Origin: a virus
IMG/VR virus record: IMGVR_UViG_3300017697_000093
Span: 1 to 24,396 of that record
DNA length: 24,396 bases
Reading direction: 5' to 3' (one strand)
Notes under the pieces: generated by a model
Seen by the model: the letters and a program-made list of their open reading frames with translations, nothing else
The model's database searches: none
What the model was told of the DNA's origin: nothing
In this document: piece by piece, positions 13,016-20,826 of the stretch
Numbering within the stretch: the first letter of the stretch is position 1
Layout of the letters: every line of letters starts with the position of its first letter
Made by a program: the position numbers and the translations under genes

Positions 13016-13675
13016 TCATAATCTGCTCAACACCTTTGGTATGTTCGCATTAATTGTTCGTTCTGCACCTGTGATTACTGTATCAAGAACCTTTTCCATA
13101 ATGTTGGGTGGTTGGTTATTAATATCAAGAGTTTCCCAATATTTATATTGCATAGTAATAGGTATCTTTATAATGTCACTTGCTGGACCTCCATCTAAAC
13201 TTGATGGGCCAATCTCTTTTGGAAAACACTCCATGAGTTTAATTCCATAACGTCTAGTGTTTTTTTGATCAAGAACATAGATTTCAATTTCTTTAATATA
13301 ATCTCTATAATACTTAACATTCCATGTTCCTCTGTCCCATGCCATTTCTTGCCAACTCTCAAAGAATACTCTTTCCTCTAGGTCACTACTTGCTTGAAAA
13401 GTCATAGAGAGTGTGCCGCCAAATGTGATACCGTCAACGATCTCTGGTGCAATACCATACATGTTAGAATCTGGTGATGTATTGAGCGCTCGGCCGGGCA
13501 AATCAAGAGATTCACATCGCAGAGAAATCTTTCTAGAATCTCCTTCTCCGGGGGATATGATAACAACATCATAATGACTTGGAAGTGCATAGCCATTGTC
13601 ACTATGAAACTCTGATAGAAAATTGTTTAATACGCCAAATGCAGTGGATTCTGCAAAATTTGCTAGTGTTGCCAT
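13016..13675 (-). CDS. Tail-tube-fold protein (gp19/gp54 family)
   Basis: The 219-residue protein matches the gp19/gp54 tail-tube fold. An N-terminal ANFAESTAFGVLNNFLSEFH is followed by YDVVIISPGEG, SLRCESLDLPGRALNT, GGTLSMTFQASSDLEERVFFESWQ and a C-terminal IKLMECFPKEIGP. RCESLDLPGR is the typical tube-protein beta-hairpin motif. It could be the gp54-like tube initiator or a tube protein; T4 gp54 is 320 aa and gp19 163 aa. ATG 13675 overlaps the previous stop (TAATG) and has GAGGG upstream; 13702 was rejected because it lies in the upstream gene. It is directly upstream of the gp26-like gene. Confidence 0.78.
   Translation of the reverse strand: MATLANFAESTAFGVLNNFLSEFHSDNGYALPSHYDVVIISPGEGDSRKISLRCESLDLPGRALNTSPDSNMYGIAPEIVDGITFGGTLSMTFQASSDLEERVFFESWQEMAWDRGTWNVKYYRDYIKEIEIYVLDQKNTRRYGIKLMECFPKEIGPSSLDGGPASDIIKIPITMQYKYWETLDINNQPPNIMEKVLDTVITGAERTINANIPKVLSRL
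13140..13147 (-). promoter_or_regulatory. Possible internal minus-strand late promoter
   Basis: TATAAATA on the minus strand inside the tail-tube gene, about 140 nt before the gp26-like start. It would add a late transcript for the gp26/gp51 and tape-measure genes. An 8-nt match inside coding sequence can be chance. Confidence 0.35.
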
Positions 13676-14238
13676 TAGATCATTGCCCTCGAATCTTTCC
13701 ATACCTCTGATGCAGATGACTTTTTAAACCTCTGCACAGGTAGTAGAGTTGCAATCGTAAATTCGTCTGCATCAATCCTACGAAACTGTGACTTGGTTTG
13801 TCCAGCAAGGTATTTGTGTATGGTTGGTTTGATGAGTTTCACGTTCTTTAGTTTTTGATAATCAACAATAAGTTTTGTTGATTCATCAAATGCGGTATTG
13901 TTTGAATAATCCACTAAACGATCCAATAACTTAATTCTTAGTGGAATGGGTAGGTAATGCAAGTTGATACCGAGAAACCCATCTGAATACATTTCTAGTG
14001 GTAATACCAATGGAAACGTGTCATAGTATGGCAGTTTCTTCTTGAACTTGGGATCATACATAAACATATTCAATCTACCATAGAATGGTTTGTTGTTTCT
14101 CTTACCATCTCTTATAAGATCAAGTGTGCCGGGTGTACCGAATTCTTTAATTTTTTCTTTATACCATGCAGTTGACTTTGGACGACCTCTCGCCTCATCT
14201 TTAACTGCTTGCATATATTTACTAGGAGCTCTTGCCAT
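13675..14238 (-). CDS. gp2-like DNA end protector candidate
   Basis: The 187-residue basic protein has a conserved block: MFMYDPKFKKKLPYYDTFPL, then VLPLEMYSDGFLGINLHYLP, then RIKLLDRL. I associate this pattern with a T4-like virion protein annotated as DNA end protector (gp2) in marine phages. T4 gp2 protects the packaged DNA ends from RecBCD and sits next to gp4, as here. The N-terminus is strongly basic. A minus-strand TATAAATA lies 5 nt before the ATG. The last codons overlap the next gene. The neighbourhood supports a head-completion role; the exact T4 name is not certain. Confidence 0.6.
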   Translation of the reverse strand: MARAPSKYMQAVKDEARGRPKSTAWYKEKIKEFGTPGTLDLIRDGKRNNKPFYGRLNMFMYDPKFKKKLPYYDTFPLVLPLEMYSDGFLGINLHYLPIPLRIKLLDRLVDYSNNTAFDESTKLIVDYQKLKNVKLIKPTIHKYLAGQTKSQFRRIDADEFTIATLLPVQRFKKSSASEVWKDSRAMI

Positions 14239-14242
14239 ATAC

Positions 14243-14686
14243 CTATTTATACGAAATACCCAGATGATCTTCAGTTAAAATCTTGAATTCCATACCATTA
14301 TCTGCACACCATTCTGTAGCATATCTCCACTTTGCATCATTTACACTATAAGTCACAATCTCATTCATCCATCGTCTAGTGCGTCTTTTGGGTTCCTTGG
14401 GTGGTTTGCACTGCACCTTGGGTTTCACCTCTATAACCATCTTCTTGATTCCACCATCAGCCTGTTTGACCTTGATGTAGAAATCTGGGAAATATCTGTG
14501 CATACGCCCATCCTTGGGTGATAAATAGGGTATAATGATCTCTTCACTACCCCATTCAATTATGGAAATGCTGTTGTCACAGTATACCATAAACTTACGT
14601 TCCCAGAGAGAACGATAAACTATGTTTCGTGGATCACCTTTATATTTTTTCGGATTGATCGGCGTGTATCGACCTTTGTATGACAT
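14243..14686 (-). CDS. 4: gp4-like head completion protein
   Basis: The 147-residue protein matches gp4 (gp50/gp65) of T4-like phages: MSYKGRYTPINPKKYKGDPR, then IVYRSLWERKFMVYCDNS, SIIEWGSEEIIIPYLSPKDG, HRYFPDFYIKVK and MVIEVKPK. The EWGSEE...DFYIKV...IEVKPK arrangement gives an endonuclease-like (PD-(D/E)XK / TnsA-like) core. Gp4 is thought to complete heads so tails can join and is an endonuclease fold. Its 3' neighbour is the gp2-like gene. Translation is from ATG 14686, with a short leader shared with the divergent gp48 promoter region. Confidence 0.88.
   Translation of the reverse strand: MSYKGRYTPINPKKYKGDPRNIVYRSLWERKFMVYCDNSISIIEWGSEEIIIPYLSPKDGRMHRYFPDFYIKVKQADGGIKKMVIEVKPKVQCKPPKEPKRRTRRWMNEIVTYSVNDAKWRYATEWCADNGMEFKILTEDHLGISYK
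14244..14251 (-). promoter_or_regulatory. T4-type late promoter box, minus strand
   Basis: TATAAATA on the minus strand, five bases before the gp2-like ATG. A T4 late start would fall near or on that ATG, giving a nearly leaderless transcript. It also contains the gp4 stop codon, so it may serve the downstream tail genes rather than gp2. Consensus match seen; use inferred. Confidence 0.45.
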
Positions 14687-14690
14687 TTGT

Positions 14691-14698
14691 TATAAATA
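14691..14698 (+). promoter_or_regulatory. T4-type late promoter for gp48-gp53-hub
   Basis: TATAAATA between the divergent gp4 and gp48 genes. The predicted start is near 14705, giving a leader of about 25 nt, with AAGGATA in place before ATG 14730. Strong positional support because it is intergenic and upstream of late genes. Confidence 0.75.
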
Positions 14699-14729
14699 GT
14701 TCCAATATAGAGTATAAGGATATTTAGAC

Positions 14730-15875
14730 ATGAGCAAAAGAGATGCTTTCGTAAACATCGCAAAGAACGCAGCGCAAAGTACTGCACAAAGATACGTCAC
14801 TTCTGTTGCTGATGGTCTTAGGTCGGGTCTTGGTGGTTCAACTAGTAGTTCTTCATCGGGCCCTCTTCAAACTGGATACAAAAAGCAAGAGCCTGGTATT
14901 CTTCTATATCCATCTGATGTTGGCACTAACATGCACCAAGCAAGTTACATTCTTTTTGCTCGACATTCTGTAACGGGTGCAAAGGTAAAATCAACAGCAC
15001 GCCCGCCACGAGCTAAAGAAATTTTTTCACCCCGTGGTGGTGATGGTGCAAGAGTATTTGATAGTGCTGCGACTCGTGCGGAACAGAAAAAGATCGACGA
15101 TGAGTATAACGCAAAACAATACAATCTTACCACTGCCGGTGCGGGTAGGAATGGTGGAAGCAATTCATTCATATTGCAAAGAAAAAATATTCAAAAAACT
15201 GGAACATTTATTGGGTTGTATATGCCCCCATCAGTTAATGTTAGTTACGCTATGGATTATTCTGAAGGTGAAATTGGTATAATGGGGGAAGCTCTTTTTG
15301 ATGTATTTAAAGCTTATCAAGACGGAACAACGAACATAGACAAGGCTAGAGAGACGGCCGGAAAGTTTGGCCAAGGTCTTGAAAAAATGGGCATTGGGAT
15401 GATTGATACGGTTATCCCCGGCGCAAAAGATTTATACGCAATTGAGCGGGGAGCAATTATTACACCCAGAACAGAAATGATGTTCAGGGGTGTTGGCAGA
15501 AGGTCATTTTCCTTTACTTTTACATTCATTCCCAAAGACAAAAAAGAATCACAAACAGTACATGACATTGTACAACAATTTAAAATTGGAATGACTCCAA
15601 GTTTTACAAATTCTGGTAGTACAAGAGAAATGACAATTCCTGATGTATTTTCAATTAAATACATGCACATTAATAATGACAACTCATACATCAACAAGAT
15701 TGGTAAATGTTTTTTAAAAACAATGGATGTTTCTTATGGTGGAGATAAATTTGTGACATATAATCCTGATCCTGACTCTGATATGACTGGTGCGCCACCT
15801 CAAAAAACAACCATCACTTTGGCTTTCCAAGAACTAGAAGTCTTGGATAGAGATAATATGGAGCGTGGTTTCTAA
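14730..15875 (+). CDS. 48: gp48-like baseplate tail-tube cap protein
   Basis: The 381-residue protein matches the gp48 family (T4 gp48, 364 aa). MSKRDAFVNIAKNAAQSTAQ is followed by a low-complexity Gly/Ser segment (about 30-45), then a C-terminal domain with RSFSFTFTFIPKDKKESQTV, HDIVQQFKIGMTP and a closing ALFQ-type ELEVLDRDNMERGF tail. The closing block matches the gp48/gp54 C-terminal pattern. It caps the baseplate and starts tube polymerisation. It follows a late promoter box and precedes gp53. Confidence 0.86.
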   Translation: MSKRDAFVNIAKNAAQSTAQRYVTSVADGLRSGLGGSTSSSSSGPLQTGYKKQEPGILLYPSDVGTNMHQASYILFARHSVTGAKVKSTARPPRAKEIFSPRGGDGARVFDSAATRAEQKKIDDEYNAKQYNLTTAGAGRNGGSNSFILQRKNIQKTGTFIGLYMPPSVNVSYAMDYSEGEIGIMGEALFDVFKAYQDGTTNIDKARETAGKFGQGLEKMGIGMIDTVIPGAKDLYAIERGAIITPRTEMMFRGVGRRSFSFTFTFIPKDKKESQTVHDIVQQFKIGMTPSFTNSGSTREMTIPDVFSIKYMHINNDNSYINKIGKCFLKTMDVSYGGDKFVTYNPDPDSDMTGAPPQKTTITLAFQELEVLDRDNMERGF

Positions 15876-15876
15876 T

Positions 15877-16419
15877 ATGTATTTTAATCAATTTCCTCTT
15901 ATTTACTATGATTCTGTCGGCAACGGAGAATCCAAGATAGTTACGCATTTGCTCAAAAGGGTAGCATTGCACAATAAAGCAAGGTCTGTGACTGCGTTAT
16001 ATGATACATATGATGTTAGAAATGGTGAGACACCAGAAATGATTGCACATAAGTATTATGGTGATGCAGAGTATCATTGGGTCATTCTGTTAGTCAATAA
16101 TATCACAGACAGGTATCATCAGTGGCCAATGAACACTCGCCAGTTCCTGGCACATATTGCCGAAAGGTACGACGATATGAATGCAACACATCACTATGAA
16201 ATTAATCAAGTATCTGGAGATATCACAAAAAAGATAGATATTGGTATTTCCAATATAGACATTAATGGAGATACTATTGCAGATGCAACACTGATTACGA
16301 ATAGGGAATATGAGGAATTTAAACAGGATGAAATTAGAAAGATACGACTGCTGGACCCTGAATATCTAGAGCAATTTGTTGAGGAATTTGAAGCACTGGT
16401 TACCAATACAGAGGATTAA
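15877..16419 (+). CDS. 53: gp53-like baseplate wedge protein
   Basis: The 180-residue protein begins MYFNQFPLIYYD and has a LysM-like block (DVRNGETPEMIAHKYYGDAE, then YHWVILLVNNITDRYHQWP) typical of T4 gp53 (196 aa). Gp53 holds wedge and hub together late in baseplate assembly. ATG 15877 is chosen over GTG 15865 because the protein pattern starts with MYF; GGAG lies upstream inside gp48. It is followed after 4 nt by the hub gene. Confidence 0.9.
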   Translation: MYFNQFPLIYYDSVGNGESKIVTHLLKRVALHNKARSVTALYDTYDVRNGETPEMIAHKYYGDAEYHWVILLVNNITDRYHQWPMNTRQFLAHIAERYDDMNATHHYEINQVSGDITKKIDIGISNIDINGDTIADATLITNREYEEFKQDEIRKIRLLDPEYLEQFVEEFEALVTNTED

Positions 16420-16423
16420 TTAA

Positions 16424-17734
16424 GTGGCAAAAAAAGAACTTAGAAGTGGCGGTGAGTTTAATATTATTCAAGCTGACCTAGTATTATCTACAGGAAGAGT
16501 GGTTGGGTTAACAGCATCTATTATGGGGCTCACTATATTTGAGAATATAAACCAGCTTACCGTTGGAGGAGTAATAACAATTCAAGATGCTTTTAATCTA
16601 GCATCCCTTGGGCCCATTATCGGACAAGAATATCTCAAACTCAAGATTGCAACACCAAATTTGACGGGCGGTGACAGTGTTATTGATTATACATCAAATC
16701 CATTTATGATTACTAGTATTGATGATAGGGTCCAAATCGGCAATGGTGTTCAAGCATCAACTATGTCATTCTCTTCAAGAGAACTTGTGCTCAATCAAAG
16801 GTCTAGAGTTAGAAGAGATTTAATAGGATCATATTCAGAAATTGTTGAAAGAATGTTGAAGACCGATCTAGATAGTGGTAAATCATTATATATTGAACCC
16901 AGTGCCGATAACAAAAAAATAACTGCCCCAAATTGCAAACCTTTTGATGTGGTAGCTATCGCAACTAAAAATGCTGTATCAAGAAAATTCAATGAATCAA
17001 CGTATCTTTTCTGGGAAAGTACAAAAGGATTCAACTTCAAAACTCTTGGAGATATGTATTCTAAACCGCCTGTTATGACATACGAGTACACTATGGCAGG
17101 AACAAGAACAAAAGACGGTGTTCGGGATATTATGGCAGAGTTATCTGCAATTGAAAATTACGCAATAACTGGCTCTCCTGATAGCATGTGGAATTATGTT
17201 AACGGTGTATTTTCATCTGAATTACTTGTTCACGATATCATATCTAAAAGTTACAAGAAACATACATATAAGTATAGTGATAATTTTTCGAAAGAACAAC
17301 ATCTTGGATCAAAAAGCCTTGCAGATAAAGACCCTGATGGGAAAGATGTATCATCCTTTCCTTCTAAACAGTTTCTTAAAAGTACAGTGGGTTTTGATCA
17401 AGATCAAAGTTTTGAGAATGAATATTATCAATATACATATGGTACAAACAAGTTGAACTTAATGCAATCACGAAATTCACAATTAGCAATGTTAGAATCT
17501 GGATTACAATTGAACATTGATGTTGTTGGTACAACTGCGGTAAGAGCTGGAGATATCGTAGAGATTAAAATTCCTAGTGTTTCTGCATACAAAACCGACA
17601 AAAACGAAACAGAAGATATGCTATATAATGGTAATTTTCTTATCAGAACTATACGTCATGATTTTGATATTATAAGTGAAAAACACACAATGTCTATGAA
17701 CGTCACTAAAGACGCCATGGGCAAATTAACATAA
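16424..17734 (+). CDS. gp27-like baseplate hub candidate
   Basis: The 436-residue protein starts with GTG, with GAGGAT about 10 nt upstream. It has the layout of a gp27-like hub: a strand-rich N-terminal domain (VVGLTASIMGLTIFENINQL, then TVGGVITIQDAFNLASLGPI, GQEYLKLKIATPN) and a C-terminal domain ending IRTIRHDFDIISEKHTMSMN. The tandem-domain pattern and the place after gp53 fit a hub; T4 gp27 is 391 aa. I see no lysozyme domain. A lysozyme-bearing hub gene, such as gp5, is not in this window. Confidence in hub is moderate. Confidence 0.65.
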   Translation: MAKKELRSGGEFNIIQADLVLSTGRVVGLTASIMGLTIFENINQLTVGGVITIQDAFNLASLGPIIGQEYLKLKIATPNLTGGDSVIDYTSNPFMITSIDDRVQIGNGVQASTMSFSSRELVLNQRSRVRRDLIGSYSEIVERMLKTDLDSGKSLYIEPSADNKKITAPNCKPFDVVAIATKNAVSRKFNESTYLFWESTKGFNFKTLGDMYSKPPVMTYEYTMAGTRTKDGVRDIMAELSAIENYAITGSPDSMWNYVNGVFSSELLVHDIISKSYKKHTYKYSDNFSKEQHLGSKSLADKDPDGKDVSSFPSKQFLKSTVGFDQDQSFENEYYQYTYGTNKLNLMQSRNSQLAMLESGLQLNIDVVGTTAVRAGDIVEIKIPSVSAYKTDKNETEDMLYNGNFLIRTIRHDFDIISEKHTMSMNVTKDAMGKLT

Positions 17735-17792
17735 GGAGAAGTCCATTCCAAACACCTCTATATCCCAACACAAACAGCAAAAGGAATTAAAA

Positions 17793-17984
17793 ATGGCTAA
17801 GACCAGACAACGCATCAAGAAGATGACCTTCCAGACACAAGAGCGTACTCCAGTTCATTATAGCTCACTTTCAGAGAATGATAAATACATTATAGAAGCT
17901 GCAGGATATAGAAAACAAGGACATAATGATAATGAAGACATATCACGAACTACAGGAAGGTCTTCAAGACCCCAATATATTTAA
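17793..17984 (+). CDS. Small basic protein, unknown
   Basis: A 63-residue basic protein preceded by AAAGGAATTAAAA. The N-terminus (MAKTRQRIKKMTFQTQERTP) is strongly basic. Its last 53 nt overlap the kinase-like gene in another frame, so the C-terminus may be constrained or incidental. No family recognised. Confidence 0.5.
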   Translation: MAKTRQRIKKMTFQTQERTPVHYSSLSENDKYIIEAAGYRKQGHNDNEDISRTTGRSSRPQYI

Positions 17985-18615
17985 AGCGTTCTTCCTTGCA
18001 GGTGGACCGGGCAGCGGTAAATCATACGTTGTCCGGTACTCCACTGGTGGGACAGGATTGCGTGTCGTAAACTCTGATGACGTGTTTGAGAAGTATCTCA
18101 AGGATGCTGGTCTCTCATTGAAGATGCCACCAGAGGAATGGGACGAAAATCAGAGGGAACGGGCACGGGCAAAGAAAGTCACTTCTGCTCGCCAAAAGAA
18201 CTATATCGAAGGACGTATCGGTATGGTAATTGACGGCACTGGTAAGGAATACGACAAGATTCGGCAACAGAAGGCAGACCTAGAAGCACTGGGATACGAC
18301 ACTCATATGATATTCGTTAACACCTCAATTGAGGTTGCATTGGAGCGTAATGCTAAGCGTGAGCGCACTGTGCCAGAAGATGTTGCCATTATTAGTTGGA
18401 AACAAGTACAGGGTAATATCGGTAAGTTTAGCTCCCTGTTCAGAGGCACTATGGTCATTGTTGACAACAACAAACCAGATGATAATATTGAGGTGGAAAC
18501 TTTCAAGGAAGTTAAGCGTCTACTAGGTAAAAAGGTTAGAAACACCCGTGCCAACCAGTGGATTGAGATAGAGATGAAGAAACGTGGTATTACAAGAAAA
18601 CCCAAGGGTTTCTAA
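17932..18615 (+). CDS. P-loop kinase (zeta-toxin/AAA-type)
   Basis: The 227-residue protein has a Walker A, AGGPGSGKSYVV (about residues 23-34), then VNSDDVFEKYLKDAG (about 45-60), IDGTGKEYDKIRQQ (about 100-113) and a basic lid region (ERNAKRERTVPED). This is the AAA_33/zeta-toxin-like kinase arrangement found in polynucleotide and metabolite kinases. The substrate cannot be predicted. Small kinases of this sort are common in marine phages. ATG 17932 is chosen; ATG 17926 two codons earlier is also possible. AAGGA lies upstream. It ends about 8 nt before an early promoter. Confidence 0.78.
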   Translation: MKTYHELQEGLQDPNIFKAFFLAGGPGSGKSYVVRYSTGGTGLRVVNSDDVFEKYLKDAGLSLKMPPEEWDENQRERARAKKVTSARQKNYIEGRIGMVIDGTGKEYDKIRQQKADLEALGYDTHMIFVNTSIEVALERNAKRERTVPEDVAIISWKQVQGNIGKFSSLFRGTMVIVDNNKPDDNIEVETFKEVKRLLGKKVRNTRANQWIEIEMKKRGITRKPKGF

Positions 18616-18623
18616 ATTAACTG

Positions 18624-18652
18624 TTGACAAACCCTTTTCTATGGTGTATACT
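18624..18652 (+). promoter_or_regulatory. Sigma70-type early promoter
   Basis: TTGACA (18624-18629), 17-nt spacer, TATACT (18647-18652). Its gene starts at 18681 behind AAAGGAAG. Same format as the promoters at 5595, 19103, 19500 and 20760. Confidence 0.85.
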
Positions 18653-18680
18653 AAGGTATAAACTGAGAAAAGGAAGACAG

Positions 18681-18899
18681 ATGACCAAGACTATTTCTCC
18701 TGAAATGAAGAGCTTCATGGAAGACCTTTGGGGTGCCGAGGGTGACTTCATTGATACGCCCCTTGGTAGGGGTCGTATTGAGAATGTCCGTACCAAAGCG
18801 GGTATCGACCTTGAAGTGATGGTTGCTATCAACGATGTGGATGGTTTCACTCTGTTCAACGGAACTGAGTTGGCAGCAGAACACGGTATTCGTTCATAA
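18681..18899 (+). CDS. Small early protein, possible beta-barrel (SH3-like)
   Basis: A 72-residue protein starting at 18681 with AAAGGAAG upstream. The block TPLGRGRIENVRTKAGIDLE and VMVAINDVDGFTLFNGTEL is strand-rich with a Gly turn, suggesting a small SH3-like barrel. No family recognised. Its TAA overlaps the next ATG (TAATG). It is a probable early protein because of the promoter at 18624. Confidence 0.65.
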   Translation: MTKTISPEMKSFMEDLWGAEGDFIDTPLGRGRIENVRTKAGIDLEVMVAINDVDGFTLFNGTELAAEHGIRS

Positions 18900-19102
18900 T
18901 GATACTGACCCTCAAAGGGCTTACTGGCCACGGTAAGAATCGTATCAGGGAACACGGAGACAAGTGGGAAGTCCTAGAGCTCCCCCCTGGTATTCTGAAT
19001 ATGAATCCTAAACCCAAACTTCCCCCTATAAAATCACTGAAAACAGGTGAATGGCGTTGGTTAGATGACGTTAATTTTTCTTGGATTCCGTGTCGATTTT
19101 AG
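18899..19102 (+). CDS. Small basic protein, unknown
   Basis: A 67-residue protein translated from an ATG that overlaps the preceding stop. The N-terminus (MILTLKGLTGHGKNRIREHG) and KPKLPPIKSLKTGEWRW are basic. No membrane segment. Its stop lies directly before the next promoter, so it closes a two-gene early unit. Confidence 0.6.
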   Translation: MILTLKGLTGHGKNRIREHGDKWEVLELPPGILNMNPKPKLPPIKSLKTGEWRWLDDVNFSWIPCRF

Positions 19103-19131
19103 TTGACAAATCCTATTCCATATGGTAATAT
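19103..19131 (+). promoter_or_regulatory. Sigma70-type early promoter with conserved leader
   Basis: TTGACA (19103-19108), 17-nt spacer, TAATAT (19126-19131), followed by GATATAATCAG and GAAAGAGG. It shares its leader with the promoter at 19500. The gene starts at 19161. Confidence 0.87.
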
Positions 19132-19160
19132 GGGATATAATCAGAAAGAAAGAGGTTCAC

Positions 19161-19394
19161 ATGAACACACTAAATGACATTCTTATCCAAGCACTGATCG
19201 ATTCTAAAGCAATGGGGGCTAAGGCTGCAGAAATGACCGCCGTGTTGTCTCCTATGACAGACTTCGAGCGTTCTGTGATGGAAGATGTTTTTGACTTCGG
19301 AGAAAAAGCCTTTGGTCTTAATAAGTATGAACTTATTGCTGATGGCGTTCTTGAACCCATTACTCGCAAGTTTTGGGCTTCGAAGTTAGACTGA
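19161..19394 (+). CDS. Small early protein, unknown
   Basis: A 77-residue helical-looking protein starting at 19161, with AAAGAGG about 7 nt upstream. The sequence (LNDILIQALIDSKAMGAKAA and LNKYELIADGVLEPIT) contains no known motif. It is the single gene between the 19103 promoter and the tRNA-Arg. Confidence 0.65.
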   Translation: MNTLNDILIQALIDSKAMGAKAAEMTAVLSPMTDFERSVMEDVFDFGEKAFGLNKYELIADGVLEPITRKFWASKLD

Positions 19395-19402
19395 GAAATA
19401 AT

Positions 19403-19479
19403 GGTTCCTTAGCTCAGTCGGATAGAGCAACAGCCTTCTAAGCTGTGGGTCATAGGTTCGAATCCTATAGGGACCGCCA
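19403..19479 (+). tRNA. trnR(tct): tRNA-Arg (TCT)
   Basis: A complete cloverleaf with acceptor GGTTCCT/AGGGACC, D arm GCTC/GAGC, anticodon stem ACAGC/GCTGT with loop CTTCTAA, and T arm ATAGG-TTCGAAT-CCTAT. The anticodon TCT (19437-19439) reads AGA. The CCA is encoded. It lies between two early genes, 20 nt before the next promoter. Confidence 0.96.
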
Positions 19480-19499
19480 AAAATAAATGCATTTTCTTC

Positions 19500-19528
19500 T
19501 TGACAAAGTTCTCTGACTATGTTAATAT
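19500..19528 (+). promoter_or_regulatory. Sigma70-type early promoter with conserved leader
   Basis: TTGACA (19500-19505), 17-nt spacer, TAATAT (19523-19528), then GATATAATCAGAGAGAAAGA and GG. The leader nearly repeats the one after the 19103 promoter. The gene starts at 19558. Confidence 0.87.
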
Positions 19529-19557
19529 TAGATATAATCAGAGAGAAAGAGGTTGTT

Positions 19558-19773
19558 ATGGAACTGACACTAGGTACGAAGATCATCGGGAACTTTGGTG
19601 GTTACGAGCCCCTGTGGGAAGGTGAGGTTGTTGAGATGACTTTCAATGCCAACCTTGCTAACAAAGAAGTCAAGGTTCGGTGGGACAACGGCTCTACTAC
19701 TTGGGTGGTTGGGAATGAGGTAGACGCCAATAAAGGAATTGGTTACTTCACAGAGGATGGGTTTTATGGATAA
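19558..19773 (+). CDS. Small early protein, possible SH3-like barrel
   Basis: A 71-residue protein beginning MELTLGTKIIGNFGG. The strands GEVVEMTFNANLANKEVKVR and WDNGSTTWVVGNEV suggest a KOW/SH3-like barrel, and it is loosely like the protein at 18681. AAAGAGG lies upstream. Its last 8 nt overlap the next start. No firm family. Confidence 0.65.
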   Translation: MELTLGTKIIGNFGGYEPLWEGEVVEMTFNANLANKEVKVRWDNGSTTWVVGNEVDANKGIGYFTEDGFYG

Positions 19774-20095
19774 GATTGACGCACTAACGAATACCCTGTT
19801 GGGTAAGACAACTGAGAAGGTTGCTGTAATACACGCAGCCTTTGAGGATGATCCCACTACGGTTGCATTCATTGAGATGGATGCGGCTCTTCCCCTACGG
19901 AAGAAGTTGGAGATCGCATTTGTCAAGACCAACACGATTTCTGAGGCATGGTGGCGCAATGAGGGTGTCACATATATCGGCACCGCTCCCACATGTCGCA
20001 GCACAAGTGTTGGTGATATGGTACTTGTCGGCAAAGATAAGTATGTATGTGAGGTGCTGGGTTGGAAGACCCTTGAAGGAGAAATTGTGAAATGA
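19766..20095 (+). CDS. Hypothetical protein
   Basis: A 109-residue protein. ATG 19766 is preceded by GAGGATGGG and is chosen over an upstream in-frame codon at 19739 in the previous gene. The C-terminus (GDMVLVGKDKYVCEVLGWKT) looks strand-rich; the N-terminus (MDKIDALTNTLLGKTTEKV) is helical. Its stop overlaps the next ATG (ATGA). Not recognised. Confidence 0.65.
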   Translation: MDKIDALTNTLLGKTTEKVAVIHAAFEDDPTTVAFIEMDAALPLRKKLEIAFVKTNTISEAWWRNEGVTYIGTAPTCRSTSVGDMVLVGKDKYVCEVLGWKTLEGEIVK

Positions 20096-20337
20096 TAAAG
20101 GCAATATTAATTATTGCATCATTAAATGGTGGTGGAGATTATGTGGCAAAAATGCCTGACATGCAGACTTGTTTGGATGTCAGGATGCTCATAACGGAGC
20201 AGAACTCCACATTAAAAACCTTGTGTATTCCCAGAGAAGACGATACTGTTAATTTAAAGACGCTCTTTAATGAGTTTACCAGCATGGTTAGAGAAATGAA
20301 GGAGATAGAAACTGATCATGAAGATATTAACAAATGA
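20092..20337 (+). CDS. Small protein with hydrophobic N-terminus
   Basis: An 81-residue protein starting inside the previous stop. The N-terminus MIKAILIIASLNGGG is short and hydrophobic and could be an export signal or anchor. Two cysteines (MQTCLDV and TLCIPR) may form a disulfide. Similar small Cys-containing proteins accompany replication genes in marine phages, but I recognise no function. It overlaps the next gene by 20 nt. Confidence 0.6.
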   Translation: MIKAILIIASLNGGGDYVAKMPDMQTCLDVRMLITEQNSTLKTLCIPREDDTVNLKTLFNEFTSMVREMKEIETDHEDINK

Positions 20338-20725
20338 TGAATATATCAAAGATGATCCAATAAGGCCCTCATTATCGTTTGAGTGGCGTAAGAGTGTGGG
20401 CGAGATGTATTATATTGGCGAAGAGGACAATCCAAGTGCTATAGTGTGTGTTGCAATGACGACACATATTCCTGAAGACACAAGAGACATTGCGTTGTCT
20501 AAACGAGGATCATTTGCTATACCTTACACTGTATGGAGTTATAAACCCAGAGCAGGTAGACGAATAATTATGGACTTGAGAGATTTGGCTATTCATAGTG
20601 GTTGGGAACGTCTTGTAACTATGTCACCAAAGACAGATATGGCGCACAAATTTCATATACAAAATGGTGCATTTTTGATTAAACAGAATGAAACAACTCG
20701 GAATTACGAATACGCTCTAGATTAA
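20318..20725 (+). CDS. GNAT-like acyltransferase (putative)
   Basis: The 135-residue protein has the pattern RRIIMDLRDLAIHSGWERLV, TMSPKTDMAHKFHIQNGAFL and ETTRNYEYALD, which resembles phage GNAT-type N-acyltransferases. In these a beta-bulge, an amphipathic helix and a late FH..NGA element form the acetyl-CoA site. The canonical Q/RxxGxG/A loop is not clear, so the catalytic assignment is uncertain. Overlaps the upstream gene by 20 nt. It ends before the promoter at 20760. Confidence 0.55.
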   Translation: MKILTNDEYIKDDPIRPSLSFEWRKSVGEMYYIGEEDNPSAIVCVAMTTHIPEDTRDIALSKRGSFAIPYTVWSYKPRAGRRIIMDLRDLAIHSGWERLVTMSPKTDMAHKFHIQNGAFLIKQNETTRNYEYALD

Positions 20726-20759
20726 GGCATTAGATTTCTTAAAAACTATGAAATATGAA

Positions 20760-20788
20760 TTGACAAATTATAATCCGTATGATATACT
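20760..20788 (+). promoter_or_regulatory. Sigma70-type early promoter for helicase unit
   Basis: TTGACA (20760-20765), 17-nt spacer, TATACT (20783-20788). It precedes the small gene at 20827 and the gp41-like helicase at 21001. Confidence 0.86.
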
Positions 20789-20826
20789 GTGTATATAATG
20801 AAAAAATCGTAGGATAATAAACTCAT

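Noticed and set aside
19570-20034. Minus-strand frame of 154 codons
   Set aside because: It lies opposite two well-supported plus-strand genes with ribosome binding sites and promoter, and it has no recognisable protein pattern.
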